Source: Marinihelvus sp942491555
GTDB lineage: Bacteria; Pseudomonadota; Gammaproteobacteria; Xanthomonadales; SZUA-36
Length of the DNA: 64,000 bases
Direction of reading: 5' to 3'
Assembly: GCA_942491555.1 (NCBI GenBank)
Contig: CALOBN010000001.1
Span: 124,001 to 188,000 of the forward strand
Under the pieces are notes generated by a model. That model made no database searches. It worked only from the letters and a program-made list of their open reading frames with translations, and was not told the DNA's origin. Positions within the stretch are counted from its first letter, which is position 1; every line of letters starts with the position of its first letter. The translations under genes were made by a program, and so were the position numbers. Shown here piece by piece: positions 41,227 through 50,309 of this stretch.

Positions 41227-43725
41227 TTATGCCGAGCGAAGTACGTTGATCGGCGGTGCGCTGATCACTTTGCGGGTGGCAATAAGTCCGGCGAAGCCCA
41301 CGAAAAGCGCGCCGGCAACCGGTCCAGCCAAAGTGACTGCGAGGTTGAACTGAAACTCCAGGTTGTAGACGCGTGTCGCAAGAAAATAACTGGCCACAGT
41401 CGCGCCCGCCGTGGCGAGCACCCCGGCCAGGGCCCCGATAGTAAGAAATTCCGTGGCCACGCCAGCCAGCACGCGCCGCCGTGACGCGCCCATCGAGCGC
41501 AGCATCGCGCTCTCAAACTCACGCTCGTCGCGGGTGGCATTCACGGCCGCCCAGAGCACGGCGAGACCGGCGAGCAGGGTGAAAATAAACACGGCCTGAA
41601 CCGCGAAGGCCGCGTTATCCATAACATCTCTGACTTGTCCCAGAATGGCGTCCAGATCAATAACGGTGACCGAAGGGAACTGACGCATTAACCCCAGGGT
41701 TGCCGCCTCCCGGCCATCAGGCAGATACAGACTGTTGAGATAGGTGCCGGGATAGTCCTGTAGGGCCGCCGGTGTCATCACCATGAAAAAGTTGGGTTTG
41801 AAAGAGTCCCAGGCCACGTTTCTGAAACTGGTCACGGTTACTTCCAATGGCTCGCCGGCGATGTCGAAGGACAGCACGTCGCCCATTTCCAGGCCCAGCT
41901 CGCTGGCAAAGTCTTCCTCGACGGATACCTCATTGGTCCGGGTGTCTGGCGCCCACCATTCACCCCGCGTGATCGTGTAGGTGGGTTGAGGCTCAGCCGC
42001 AAAAGTCAGATTGGCCTCGCGTCGCGCCCAGCGCTCTCCCTGCGGATCTTCAAAACTGATCTGCGTGACATCTTCACCGTTCAGATGGGTCATGCGTGCG
42101 CGCACCATGGGCACGAAGGGGTCAACTTTCAGGTTTTGCCCGGCCAGGTATGCGGCGATTGGATCAACTTCCTGGGGTTGAATATTGATCAGGAATCGAT
42201 TCGGCGCATCGGCCGGCAAGCTGGCCTGCCAGCTGTTCATCAGGTCGGTTCTGACCAGGGTCAGGACCAGCAGGACCATGATTCCCAGGCCAAAGGCTAC
42301 GACCTGCACGATACTTTCCCGCCCGCGTCGCGACAGGTTGGCGAGGCCATAGCGAAATGCCCCCCCGGCTGCGCCGCGAAAGTTCTGCATGAGTTTCACA
42401 AGCAACCCTCCGGCCAGGCCCAGGATCGCGAAGGTGAGCAGCGTGCCAAGGGCGACGGCAGTGACAAGCCCTGCGTCACGGATCATCCAGCCCAGTAAGG
42501 CAATGACGGCCAGGAAGGCGATGATCATGCCCAGGCCGTAACGCAGCGGCGGGGGCTCGATATCCTGGCGCAGTACGCGCAACGGTGGTGTGCGACCCAT
42601 CTGCATCAGGTCGGGAAGGGCAAATCCACCCAGGATGCACCCCGAAGTCACCAGGCCCAGCCAGACCGGCGCCATGCCCGGCCATGGCAGCGCTTCGCCA
42701 ATAAAATCACGCAGCAGGAACGACAGACCCTGCTGGCCGAGAAAGCCAAAGGCCACGCCTATGGCCCCGCCGAGCAGGGCCAGCAACAACAACTGAATGG
42801 CATTGGTCCGGTTGACATAGCGCTGGGAGGCGCCAAGACACTTCATAAGTGCCACGCGGTCCCGGTGGCGGTGCGAATAACGCCGGGCCGCCATGGCTAC
42901 TGCGATGGCCGACAGCAGCACGCTGATCAGGGATGCCAGGTTCAAAAAGCGTCCCGCACGGTCCATGGCGCCTTTTATCTGCGGGCTGGAGTCTTCGATG
43001 TCCCGCAACCGCTCCCCGCGCGATAAACCTTCTTCAAGGGCCCCGCGAAACCTGCCAAGTGCCTGCCTCTCGCCAGCAAAAAGCTGCTGATAGCCAACCC
43101 TGCTGCCCGGCTGAATCAAGCCGGTCGCTGCAAGGTCTGCATCGTTGATTAACAGCGTGGGTGCCAGATCTACAAAACTGAAACCCTCATCCGGACGAAA
43201 ATCGAGCACCCGGGTAATTCTCAAACGCGTGCGTCCGAGCTCTACTTCATCGCCAACATCCGCGCCGAGGCGCGCGAGTAAATTGGCTGCGCCCCAGGCC
43301 TCACCCGGGGCCGGAATCGCGTAGGTTTCGGACGCCGGGGCGAGCAGGCGTTCGGCGGTCTTGAGTGTGCCACGCAGGGGATAGTTGCTGGTGACCGCCC
43401 GAACCGATGCAAGTGTATTGACGTCGTTAACGAAAACAACACTTGGCATGGAGGTCAGCAGCGCAGTTTCGATACCCTCGCCGGCAGCCAGTTCAAGATA
43501 GCTCTCGTCCAGCGGTGCGCTGGAGGACAGACGCAGGTCAGCAGCCAGGGAGGCCGATGCACGCATTGATACGGCTTGCCCGATGCGGTCCGTCAAAAAT
43601 CCGACCGCGGTCAGCGCGGTTACCGCGATGACGAGCGCGATCATGAGCACCAGCAGCTCGCCGGAGCGCCAGTCGCGCCCCAGCAGCCGCAAGGCGAGGC
43701 GCCATGAGCTGGTACTTTGCGTCAT
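41227..43725 (-). CDS. ybbP: ABC transporter permease, YbbP/FtsX-like
   Basis: An 832-residue permease with two FtsX modules, each with a large periplasmic domain and four transmembrane helices, plus an extra pair of helices in the middle. The recurring motif R-x-x-E-F-E-S-A-x-L-R-S-M-G-A-S appears near the C-terminus (REFESAMLRSMGASRRRVL) and a variant HRDRVALMKCLGASQRYV in the first half. It pairs with the ATPase YbbA, whose stop codon overlaps this gene's start. The YbbAP-TesA neighbourhood is conserved across Gammaproteobacteria; the complex is thought to act on lipids or hydrophobic compounds. Confidence 0.9.
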   Translation of the reverse strand: MTQSTSSWRLALRLLGRDWRSGELLVLMIALVIAVTALTAVGFLTDRIGQAVSMRASASLAADLRLSSSAPLDESYLELAAGEGIETALLTSMPSVVFVNDVNTLASVRAVTSNYPLRGTLKTAERLLAPASETYAIPAPGEAWGAANLLARLGADVGDEVELGRTRLRITRVLDFRPDEGFSFVDLAPTLLINDADLAATGLIQPGSRVGYQQLFAGERQALGRFRGALEEGLSRGERLRDIEDSSPQIKGAMDRAGRFLNLASLISVLLSAIAVAMAARRYSHRHRDRVALMKCLGASQRYVNRTNAIQLLLLALLGGAIGVAFGFLGQQGLSFLLRDFIGEALPWPGMAPVWLGLVTSGCILGGFALPDLMQMGRTPPLRVLRQDIEPPPLRYGLGMIIAFLAVIALLGWMIRDAGLVTAVALGTLLTFAILGLAGGLLVKLMQNFRGAAGGAFRYGLANLSRRGRESIVQVVAFGLGIMVLLVLTLVRTDLMNSWQASLPADAPNRFLINIQPQEVDPIAAYLAGQNLKVDPFVPMVRARMTHLNGEDVTQISFEDPQGERWARREANLTFAAEPQPTYTITRGEWWAPDTRTNEVSVEEDFASELGLEMGDVLSFDIAGEPLEVTVTSFRNVAWDSFKPNFFMVMTPAALQDYPGTYLNSLYLPDGREAATLGLMRQFPSVTVIDLDAILGQVRDVMDNAAFAVQAVFIFTLLAGLAVLWAAVNATRDEREFESAMLRSMGASRRRVLAGVATEFLTIGALAGVLATAGATVASYFLATRVYNLEFQFNLAVTLAGPVAGALFVGFAGLIATRKVISAPPINVLRSA

Positions 43726-44495
43726 GAGCTCATCACCCGGTTGTCTGGCAGCCGCTCAGACCGGGCAGGTGTGCCTTGCTCTTCCCGCTCGAGTTTGCCG
43801 GCTTCCATGTACAGGACGCGGTTGCAGCGCCGGGCAAGGTCCAGGTCATGGGTAACCAGAACCAGTGTCGCACCGGTTTCCCGGTTCAGCTGAAACAATA
43901 ATTCGATAATGGTTTCGCCGGTACGCGCGTCAAGATTACCGGTGGGCTCATCAGCGAACAGCACTTCAGGATTGATTACAAATGCCCTGGCGATCGCGAC
44001 ACGCTGTTTTTCACCGCCGGACAGTTGCCGAGGATAATGCCCTTTGCGCGGTCCAAGGCCGACCTTTTCAAGGGCTGCTGTGGCCGTCTGCACAGGTTGT
44101 GCATGTCCGGCAAGCTCAAGCGGCAACATGACATTTTCCAGCGCGGTCAGAGCGGGAATCAGGTGAAAGGACTGGAAAACGAAACCGACATGGTCAGCGC
44201 GCACCGCGGCCCGTCCATCCTCGTCCATTTGTGACAGGTCATGGTTTTGCAGGACAACCCGTCCACTGCTGGGAACATCCAACCCCGCCAGCAGTCCGAG
44301 CAGGGTAGACTTGCCTGCGCCGGATACGCCGACCACGGCAATGGTCTCGCCGAGGCTGACGTCAAAACTGACGTCGTCGAGGATCGTCAGCAGGCCTTCA
44401 GGGCTGGTGACCTGCTTGCTGAGGTTGTGGGCGCTCAGTACTGTTGCACGCGGTTCACTATTGGTTTTGTTATTTGAGGTATTCATGATTTCCAT
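43722..44495 (-). CDS. ybbA: ABC transporter ATP-binding protein, YbbA
   Basis: ATPase of the MacB/LolD type. Walker A is GVSGAGKSTLLGLL, the Q-loop is in GFVFQSFHLIPALTALEN, the signature is QLSGGEKQRVAIARA and Walker B is VLFADEPTGNLD, followed by the H-loop VTHD. The start at 44495 (MEIMNTSNN) is chosen because AAAGG lies about six bases upstream; 44510 and 44486 are alternatives. Its 5' end overlaps the 5' end of the divergent tesA gene, so each promoter must lie within the other coding sequence. Confidence 0.92.
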   Translation of the reverse strand: MEIMNTSNNKTNSEPRATVLSAHNLSKQVTSPEGLLTILDDVSFDVSLGETIAVVGVSGAGKSTLLGLLAGLDVPSSGRVVLQNHDLSQMDEDGRAAVRADHVGFVFQSFHLIPALTALENVMLPLELAGHAQPVQTATAALEKVGLGPRKGHYPRQLSGGEKQRVAIARAFVINPEVLFADEPTGNLDARTGETIIELLFQLNRETGATLVLVTHDLDLARRCNRVLYMEAGKLEREEQGTPARSERLPDNRVMSS

Positions 44496-45123
44496 TGCAC
44501 GCCTTTCCAAATGTTATGCCTGTGTTCTCACCCTGCTGCTTTCAATGCCGGCTTTCGGCGCTGACAAGCCGGTCTTGCTCGTTATTGGCGACAGTCTGAG
44601 TGCTGCCTACAACATGGGGCTGGATGAAGCCTGGCCCAGCTTGCTCGAGGAAAGACTGGAAACCAGCGGCTCTCCCATGCAGGTTGTCAACGCCAGCATT
44701 ACCGGCGATACCACCCAGGGCGGCGCGACCCGCTTGCCACGCCTTCTCGAACGACACCAGCCTGCCTGGGTCATCATCGAGCTCGGCGGTAATGACGGAC
44801 TCCGCGGATTTTCCCTGGATGTAACCCGGGGAAATCTTGAATCCATGATCATGCAGAGTCAGGACGCCGGGGCGAATGTTCTGCTGACCGGTATCATGCT
44901 GCCGCCCAACTACGGTCAAAGCTATACCGAGCAATTTTCTTCACTTTATGGCCAGCTTGCGGAAACCCATGACACTTTACTCGTGCCATTCTTCATGGAT
45001 GGCGTTGCCCTGGTAGAGGGCATGATGCAAGACGACGGGATTCACCCCAGTGTGCTGGCACAACCGGTCCTGCTCGAAAATGTCTGGACGGTTCTCGCAC
45101 CGGCCATATCGAAGGAACAATAG
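44485..45123 (+). CDS. tesA: Arylesterase / acyl-CoA thioesterase I (TesA)
   Basis: Periplasmic SGNH hydrolase of 212 residues with signal peptide (ISIARLSKCYACVLTLLLSM, then PAFGA). The four SGNH blocks are GDSLSAAYNM (Ser), SITGDTTQGG (Gly), GGNDGLRG (Asn) and DGIHPSVLAQ (Asp, His). Known TesA acts as thioesterase, esterase and lysophospholipase. ATG 44485 follows GAGGT by five bases; the apparent longer frame runs through ybbA in antisense and is discarded. Divergent from ybbA with overlapping 5' ends. Confidence 0.93.
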   Translation: MISIARLSKCYACVLTLLLSMPAFGADKPVLLVIGDSLSAAYNMGLDEAWPSLLEERLETSGSPMQVVNASITGDTTQGGATRLPRLLERHQPAWVIIELGGNDGLRGFSLDVTRGNLESMIMQSQDAGANVLLTGIMLPPNYGQSYTEQFSSLYGQLAETHDTLLVPFFMDGVALVEGMMQDDGIHPSVLAQPVLLENVWTVLAPAISKEQ

Positions 45124-45126
45124 GTT

Positions 45127-45178
45127 CCGGGCCGTGATTCAACTGTGAATCAGGGCATCAGTCTGCCCCGGGTTTTTT
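45127..45178 (+). terminator. Probable intrinsic terminator after tesA
   Basis: GGGC and GCCC (45153-45168), with an outer CCGGG/CCCGG pairing, end in a six-T run at 45173-45178. An inner hairpin GATTCA/TGAATC at 45136-45151 adds structure. Confidence 0.65.
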
Positions 45179-45258
45179 GATGCGGCGGTATTCACGGGTA
45201 CTTGAGTGTATTGAGGAGTAGAATATGCCCCCCAATAATTACAACAAGTGTGGTGGCC

Positions 45259-46272
45259 GTGAGAGTACTCCTGTTAACCGGACTGTTAATCCTTTCGCCG
45301 GTGCTTATGGCGCAGGGTCCGGGCGACGCGCCCGCGGTGGTCGTAGCCCCTGCGACAATTTCCTCATTTCCTCTCTCTGTTGAGGCGCTGGGCAATGCCC
45401 GGGCGAACGAGTCCATCGAATTACGCCCGGTCATCACTGCGACTTTGATGAGCGTAAATTTTGACGAGGGGCAGTACGTGGAAGCAGGTTCGGTGTTAGC
45501 CGAGCTGGAAAATGTCGAGCCATTGGCCGAGCTGGCGGCCGCACGAGCGAGCCTGGCCGAATCCGATGCGCAGTATCAGCGCCTCGCAAAACTGTACAAG
45601 ACCAACGTGGTCGCCCAGTCCGAAGTGTCCGAAGTGGATGCGCGCCGGCAAGCCGATATCGCAGCCGTTGACGCGGCCGAGGCACGCCTGGCGCACACGG
45701 TGGTCGCCGCCCCTTTTTCCGGCCGCCTTGGGCTGCGGCGGGTCAGTCCGGGCAGCCTGGTCGGTCCCGATACGGTCATCACCACGCTGGATGACACCTC
45801 CCTGATCAAGCTGGATTTTGATATTCCCGAGGTGTTTCTGGCCCTGCTGGAACCGGGGCTGGAATTGACCGCACGCAGCGCAGCCTATTCTGACCGGGTA
45901 TTCCGGGGCACGGTCAGCTCAGTCGATACCCGCATTGATCCGGTCAGCCGGACAGTTATCGTCCGTTCGATCGTGGATAACCGGGAAGGGTTATTGTTTC
46001 CCGGCATGTTTTTGACTGTAAGCCTGCTGCGCCAGGATCTTGAGGTTCTTATGATTCCGGAGCAGGCCATTGTGCCGGAGCGCAGCCAGCAATTCGTGTG
46101 GGTGGTGGATTCGGCCGGCATTGCCAATTTACGTGAGGTACGGACGGGCAGACGCCGTCCGGGAGAAGTCGAAATTCTGGATGGTCTCTCAGCAGGTGAC
46201 ACCGTGATCATTGAGGGAACACAGAAGGCGCGCGAGGGGCAGTTGGTCACCATTCGGGAATCCACCGCATGA
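45259..46272 (+). CDS. RND efflux periplasmic adaptor (MFP) subunit
   Basis: Membrane-fusion protein linking the inner-membrane RND pump to an outer-membrane channel. It has the signal-like VRVLLLTGLLILSPVLMA, a lipoyl half (NESIELRPVITATLMSVNFD, EGQYVEAGSVLAELE), a coiled-coil hairpin (AARASLAESDAQYQRLAKLY) and the second lipoyl half (AAPFSGRLGLRRVSPGSLV). The coding frame is open to TTG 45202 but has no good start. The best Shine-Dalgarno (GAGGAG) serves an ATG at about 45225 in another frame, so the exact N-terminus is doubtful; GTG 45259 yields a sensible signal peptide. It overlaps the pump gene by ATGA. Confidence 0.88.
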   Translation: MRVLLLTGLLILSPVLMAQGPGDAPAVVVAPATISSFPLSVEALGNARANESIELRPVITATLMSVNFDEGQYVEAGSVLAELENVEPLAELAAARASLAESDAQYQRLAKLYKTNVVAQSEVSEVDARRQADIAAVDAAEARLAHTVVAAPFSGRLGLRRVSPGSLVGPDTVITTLDDTSLIKLDFDIPEVFLALLEPGLELTARSAAYSDRVFRGTVSSVDTRIDPVSRTVIVRSIVDNREGLLFPGMFLTVSLLRQDLEVLMIPEQAIVPERSQQFVWVVDSAGIANLREVRTGRRRPGEVEILDGLSAGDTVIIEGTQKAREGQLVTIRESTA

Positions 46273-49200
46273 TGATCTCCGAGCATTCGGTACGCCGTCC
46301 GGTCTTTGCTACCGTTATCTCCCTGCTGCTGGTCATTCTCGGCCTGGCGGCGATGTCCAAATTGCCTGTGCGTCAGTATCCCGACATTGATGCACCTGTG
46401 GTGTCTGTCGAGGTCAGTTACCGCGGCGCATCAGCAGAGGTCGTTGAAACCAAGGTTACCCAGGTCCTCGAAGACGCGGTATCCGGCATCGAGGGTATCG
46501 AAAAACTCACTTCCACCAGCCGTGATGAACGCTCGGATGTGCGTATCGAGTTTGCCATGGACCGCGACATCGACGCCGCGGCCAATGATGTGCGCGACCG
46601 CGTCTCGCGCGTTGTAGATCAGCTGCCCTCCGAGGCTGATGCGCCCGAGATCGCCAAGGCAGACAGCAATACGCAGTCAGTCATGTGGTTGAACCTCAGC
46701 TCGGATCGCATGGGCGGCTTAGAGATTACCGATTTTGCCGACCGTTTCCTGGTGGATCGTTTTTCGACGGTGTCCGGGGTGGCCCGGGTGCGTATTTCCG
46801 GGGCGCGCCGATATGCGATGCGTATCTGGCTGGATCGTGAAAGTCTTGCTGCGCGGGGACTGACGGTTGGTGATGTTGAGGCAGCCCTGCGTGCCGAAAA
46901 CGTGGAGTTGCCTGCGGGTCGCCTGGAGTCCACCGAGCGGGAATTCACCCTGCGCACCGATACCGGATTCGCCACCGAAGCTGACTTCAAGAAACTTGTG
47001 ATCGGTCGCGGGGTTGGTGGCCAGCTGGTGCGACTTGGTGAGGTTGCGGATGTCCGGATCGGCGCAGAAAATGAACGCTCGATCGCGCGGTCCAACTCGG
47101 TCCCGGCCGTCTCGCTGGGTATAGAACAATTGTCCAAAGCCAACAGTGTGCTGGTCTCAAGGGCCGTGCGTGACGAGCTCGAACGCGCCCAGGCTGACCT
47201 GCCGGAAGGCATGGTGCTGTCGGTAAACTATGACCGCTCCGAGTTTATCGAAGCCTCAATGAACGAGGTATACAAGGCGCTCGCGGTGGCCCTGATTCTC
47301 GTTCTGGTGGTGATTTACGCGTTCCTTGGCTCGCTACGCGCCACCCTGATTCCCGCGATCGTCGTCCCTGTTTCTGTGGTGGCCACCTTCATTGTGATGG
47401 GCGCCATGGGTTACACCATCAACATCCTCACGCTGCTGGGCCTGGTGCTTGCGATCGGCCTGGTGGTGGATGATGCCATCGTTGTGCTGGAAAACATCTA
47501 CCGGCGAATCGAGGAGGGCCAGAAGCCCCTGCTCGCAGCGCTGGATGGTTCGCGGGAAATCGGCTTTGCGGTTATTGCCACGACCCTGGTTCTGGTGGCC
47601 GTGTTCGTACCCTTGTCATTTATTGAAGGCAATGTAGGTCGCCTGTTCCGGGAGTTCGGTATCACCCTGGCTGCAGCGGTCATTTTCTCCAGCGTGGTTG
47701 CGCTCACATTGACCCCGATGCTGTGTTCCAAGCTGCTGCGCGGCAGTGAACTTCGCCGCGGCCTCGCGAAGACCGTCGACACATTTTTTGTGCGGCTCAT
47801 GGGGGTCTACCGCAAAGCCCTTGGGCGTGTGCTGGAGGTGCCCTGGCTGGTCGTGATCAGTGCGGCCGCGCTCACGTTTGTATCGCTCTGGCTGGCGACT
47901 CATCTGCCCTCAGAATACGCCCCCAGCGAGGATCGCGGTTCCATATGGATCGGCTTGCGCGCGCCGGAAGGTGCCAGCATGGAATACACCGACCGTTTCA
48001 CCCGCGAGATGGAAGCGATCGTGGCGCAGGAAACCGGGGAAGGCAAACCGGTGAAACGTTACCTCACACGTCTGCCTGGTGGCTGGGGCAGCGCGTCGGT
48101 TAACAGTTCGCGTTTGATCGTATTGTTGGAGCATTGGGACGATCGCGATGAGTCAGACCTCGAGCTGGCTGCGCGACTGAACGCACAACTTTCCGGCATC
48201 GCGGGTGCCCGGGCCTTTGGGCGCACCTCGCGTGCGCTGGGTGTGAGCAGTGGCGGCTCGCCGATTGAGCTGGTGCTGGGCGGGCCTGACTACGCCACCC
48301 TGAAAGAATGGCGCGACATACTCCTTGCAGAAATGGAGCAGATGCCCGAGCTCAAGGATCCCGACAGCAACTACCAGGAGCGCACGCCGCAGATGAACAT
48401 CAGCGTCGATCGTGACCGGGCAGGCGCGCTGGGTGTCTCGCTGTCTGCTATCGGCCGCACGCTCGAGACCATGCTGGGCTCACGGGTGGTCACCACCTAC
48501 GTTGACCGGGGGCGCGAATATGATGTGATTCTGCAGGGCCAGGATGCAGACCGGTCCAGCACTGAGGATCTCACCAACCTGTATGTACGTTCAGAGGTGA
48601 CCGGCGAGCTGGTGCCGCTGTCCAACCTGGTGCGCATTGATGAAAATGCCGGTCCCGGTGAGCTCAACCGCTTTGACCGCATGCGGGCCATTACGCTGAC
48701 TGCGGACCTGGCCGAGGGCGTTCGCCTTGGCGAGGCAATCGAGCGCCTGACCGAGGTTGCAGAGCAGTCCTTGCCGGTCAGCGCCCGGCTTAACTGGGAC
48801 GGCGAGAGTAAGGACTTTCTGGAATCCGGATTTTCACTGTATCTGACCTTCGCGCTCGCCCTGCTGATCGTGTTCCTGGTGTTGTCAGCGCAATTTGAGA
48901 GCTTTGTGAACCCCCTGATCATTCTGGTTACCGTCCCCCTGGGCCTGTCGGGCGCCTTGCTCGGTCTGTGGGTGATGGGTGGGACGATCAACGTGTTCAG
49001 CCAGATTGGTGCCATCCTGCTGATCGGGCTGTCGGCGAAAAACGGCGTGCTGATTGTTGAGTTTGCCAACCAGTTGCGCGACCGCGGCATGGGGCTGCGT
49101 GAATCGGTGCTCGAAGCGTCATCGGTGCGACTGCGGCCGATTCTGATGACCAGTGCCTGTACGACTTTTGGAGCTCTGCCTTTACTCCTGGCCAGCGGTG

Positions 49201-49427
49201 CCGGTGCTGAATCACGTGAGCCGATTGGAATCGTGGTGGTTTATGGCGTGACCTTATCAGCGGCATTCACCTTGTTCGTGATTCCGGCTTTGTATCTGCT
49301 GTTTGCCCGTAATACGCGCTCACCGCAGCATGTCTCGCGGATGATCGATAACCTTCGCGACCGGGTTGCGGAGGCTGGCAAGGTGCCGGGGTCAGAAACC
49401 GCGGTCACACGCGAGACCGGCAAGTGA
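46269..49427 (+). CDS. RND-family multidrug efflux pump (AcrB/HAE1 type)
   Basis: A 1052-residue inner-membrane proton-driven exporter. It begins ISEHSVRRPVFATVISLLLV and has 12 predicted helices with two large periplasmic loops. The proton-relay acidic pair is in GLVVDDAIVVLENIYRRIEE (TM4), and GLSAKNGVLIVEFANQLRD carries the TM10 Lys-Asn equivalent. HAE1 signatures such as PVRQYPDIDAPVVSV and RFSTVSGVARVRISG place it among hydrophobic-compound exporters rather than metal pumps. No outer-membrane TolC-like gene follows, so an unlinked TolC is expected. Confidence 0.95.
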   Translation: MMISEHSVRRPVFATVISLLLVILGLAAMSKLPVRQYPDIDAPVVSVEVSYRGASAEVVETKVTQVLEDAVSGIEGIEKLTSTSRDERSDVRIEFAMDRDIDAAANDVRDRVSRVVDQLPSEADAPEIAKADSNTQSVMWLNLSSDRMGGLEITDFADRFLVDRFSTVSGVARVRISGARRYAMRIWLDRESLAARGLTVGDVEAALRAENVELPAGRLESTEREFTLRTDTGFATEADFKKLVIGRGVGGQLVRLGEVADVRIGAENERSIARSNSVPAVSLGIEQLSKANSVLVSRAVRDELERAQADLPEGMVLSVNYDRSEFIEASMNEVYKALAVALILVLVVIYAFLGSLRATLIPAIVVPVSVVATFIVMGAMGYTINILTLLGLVLAIGLVVDDAIVVLENIYRRIEEGQKPLLAALDGSREIGFAVIATTLVLVAVFVPLSFIEGNVGRLFREFGITLAAAVIFSSVVALTLTPMLCSKLLRGSELRRGLAKTVDTFFVRLMGVYRKALGRVLEVPWLVVISAAALTFVSLWLATHLPSEYAPSEDRGSIWIGLRAPEGASMEYTDRFTREMEAIVAQETGEGKPVKRYLTRLPGGWGSASVNSSRLIVLLEHWDDRDESDLELAARLNAQLSGIAGARAFGRTSRALGVSSGGSPIELVLGGPDYATLKEWRDILLAEMEQMPELKDPDSNYQERTPQMNISVDRDRAGALGVSLSAIGRTLETMLGSRVVTTYVDRGREYDVILQGQDADRSSTEDLTNLYVRSEVTGELVPLSNLVRIDENAGPGELNRFDRMRAITLTADLAEGVRLGEAIERLTEVAEQSLPVSARLNWDGESKDFLESGFSLYLTFALALLIVFLVLSAQFESFVNPLIILVTVPLGLSGALLGLWVMGGTINVFSQIGAILLIGLSAKNGVLIVEFANQLRDRGMGLRESVLEASSVRLRPILMTSACTTFGALPLLLASGAGAESREPIGIVVVYGVTLSAAFTLFVIPALYLLFARNTRSPQHVSRMIDNLRDRVAEAGKVPGSETAVTRETGK

Positions 49428-49476
49428 GCGGCGGCCTGAATTTTTATAATGTCCTAATCCAACTGGAGAACAAAAC

Positions 49477-50295
49477 ATGATCAAGTGTCTACTGACGGCC
49501 AGCCTCGTCCTTGGTGCAGCCGCCGTGAATGCCGATGACAGCTATACCGATCGCGTAGCCGCAGCTTCAGTGGGTGAACACCGCTCGGCGGCCAACCGGG
49601 CGCGCAATGAGTACCGCCACCCAACCCAGACGCTTGACTTTTTTGGCTTCGAAGATGGCATGACCGTGCTTGAAATCTGGCCGGGTGGCGGCTGGTATAC
49701 CGAAATTCTGGCACCTGCCATTCGCGACCATGGCCAGTTCGTGATTGCCAGCTGGGATCAGGACATTGAAGGTCAGCCTGATTATCGCTATCGCCTTCCA
49801 GCGCAGTTACAGAGCAAGTTTGATGCGCGGCCCGATCTCTATGACCAGGTTGAGGTGGTTGCCTATACGCCACCCCAATCGCCCTCGCTGGGCGAGGCGG
49901 CAAGCTATGACCGGATCCTGACGTTCCGTAATGTTCATGGCTGGGTCGGTGAAGGCCTTGCAGAAGATGTGTTTGCGGAGTTCGTGCGGGTTCTGAAACC
50001 CGGCGGGGTACTGGGTGTGGTTCAGCACCGGGCACCTGCCGGCAGCGATCCAATGGTGAGCGCTGAAATGGGCTATGTCCCTGAGCGTTTCGTCATTGCG
50101 CTGGCGGAAGCCGCAGGGCTTGAGTTTGCCGGCTCCAGTGAGGTTAACAGCAACCCCCTGGATACAGCCGATCACGCCGAGGGTGTGTGGACGCTGCCCC
50201 CGGGCTTTGCCCTGGGTGACCAGGACCGCGACCGCTATCTTGCCATTGGTGAGTCGGACCGGATGACACTGAAATTCGTTAAGCCGGCGGAGTAA
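49477..50295 (+). CDS. Exported class I SAM-methyltransferase-like protein
   Basis: A 272-residue protein with an N-terminal signal peptide (MIKCLLTASLVLGAAAVNA, cleavage before DDSYT) followed by a Rossmann methyltransferase fold. Motif I is degenerate (VLEIWPGGGWYTEILAP), and FVRVLKPGGVLGVVQH corresponds to the later strand-helix unit. The family (COG4798 in type) is annotated as a predicted methyltransferase. SAM is not known to be available in the periplasm, so catalysis there is doubtful. An ATG with GGAG about ten bases upstream is clear. It stands 15 bases before the aminotransferase gene. Confidence 0.8.
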   Translation: MIKCLLTASLVLGAAAVNADDSYTDRVAAASVGEHRSAANRARNEYRHPTQTLDFFGFEDGMTVLEIWPGGGWYTEILAPAIRDHGQFVIASWDQDIEGQPDYRYRLPAQLQSKFDARPDLYDQVEVVAYTPPQSPSLGEAASYDRILTFRNVHGWVGEGLAEDVFAEFVRVLKPGGVLGVVQHRAPAGSDPMVSAEMGYVPERFVIALAEAAGLEFAGSSEVNSNPLDTADHAEGVWTLPPGFALGDQDRDRYLAIGESDRMTLKFVKPAE

Positions 50296-50309
50296 TTAAC
50301 GCAGCGCCC

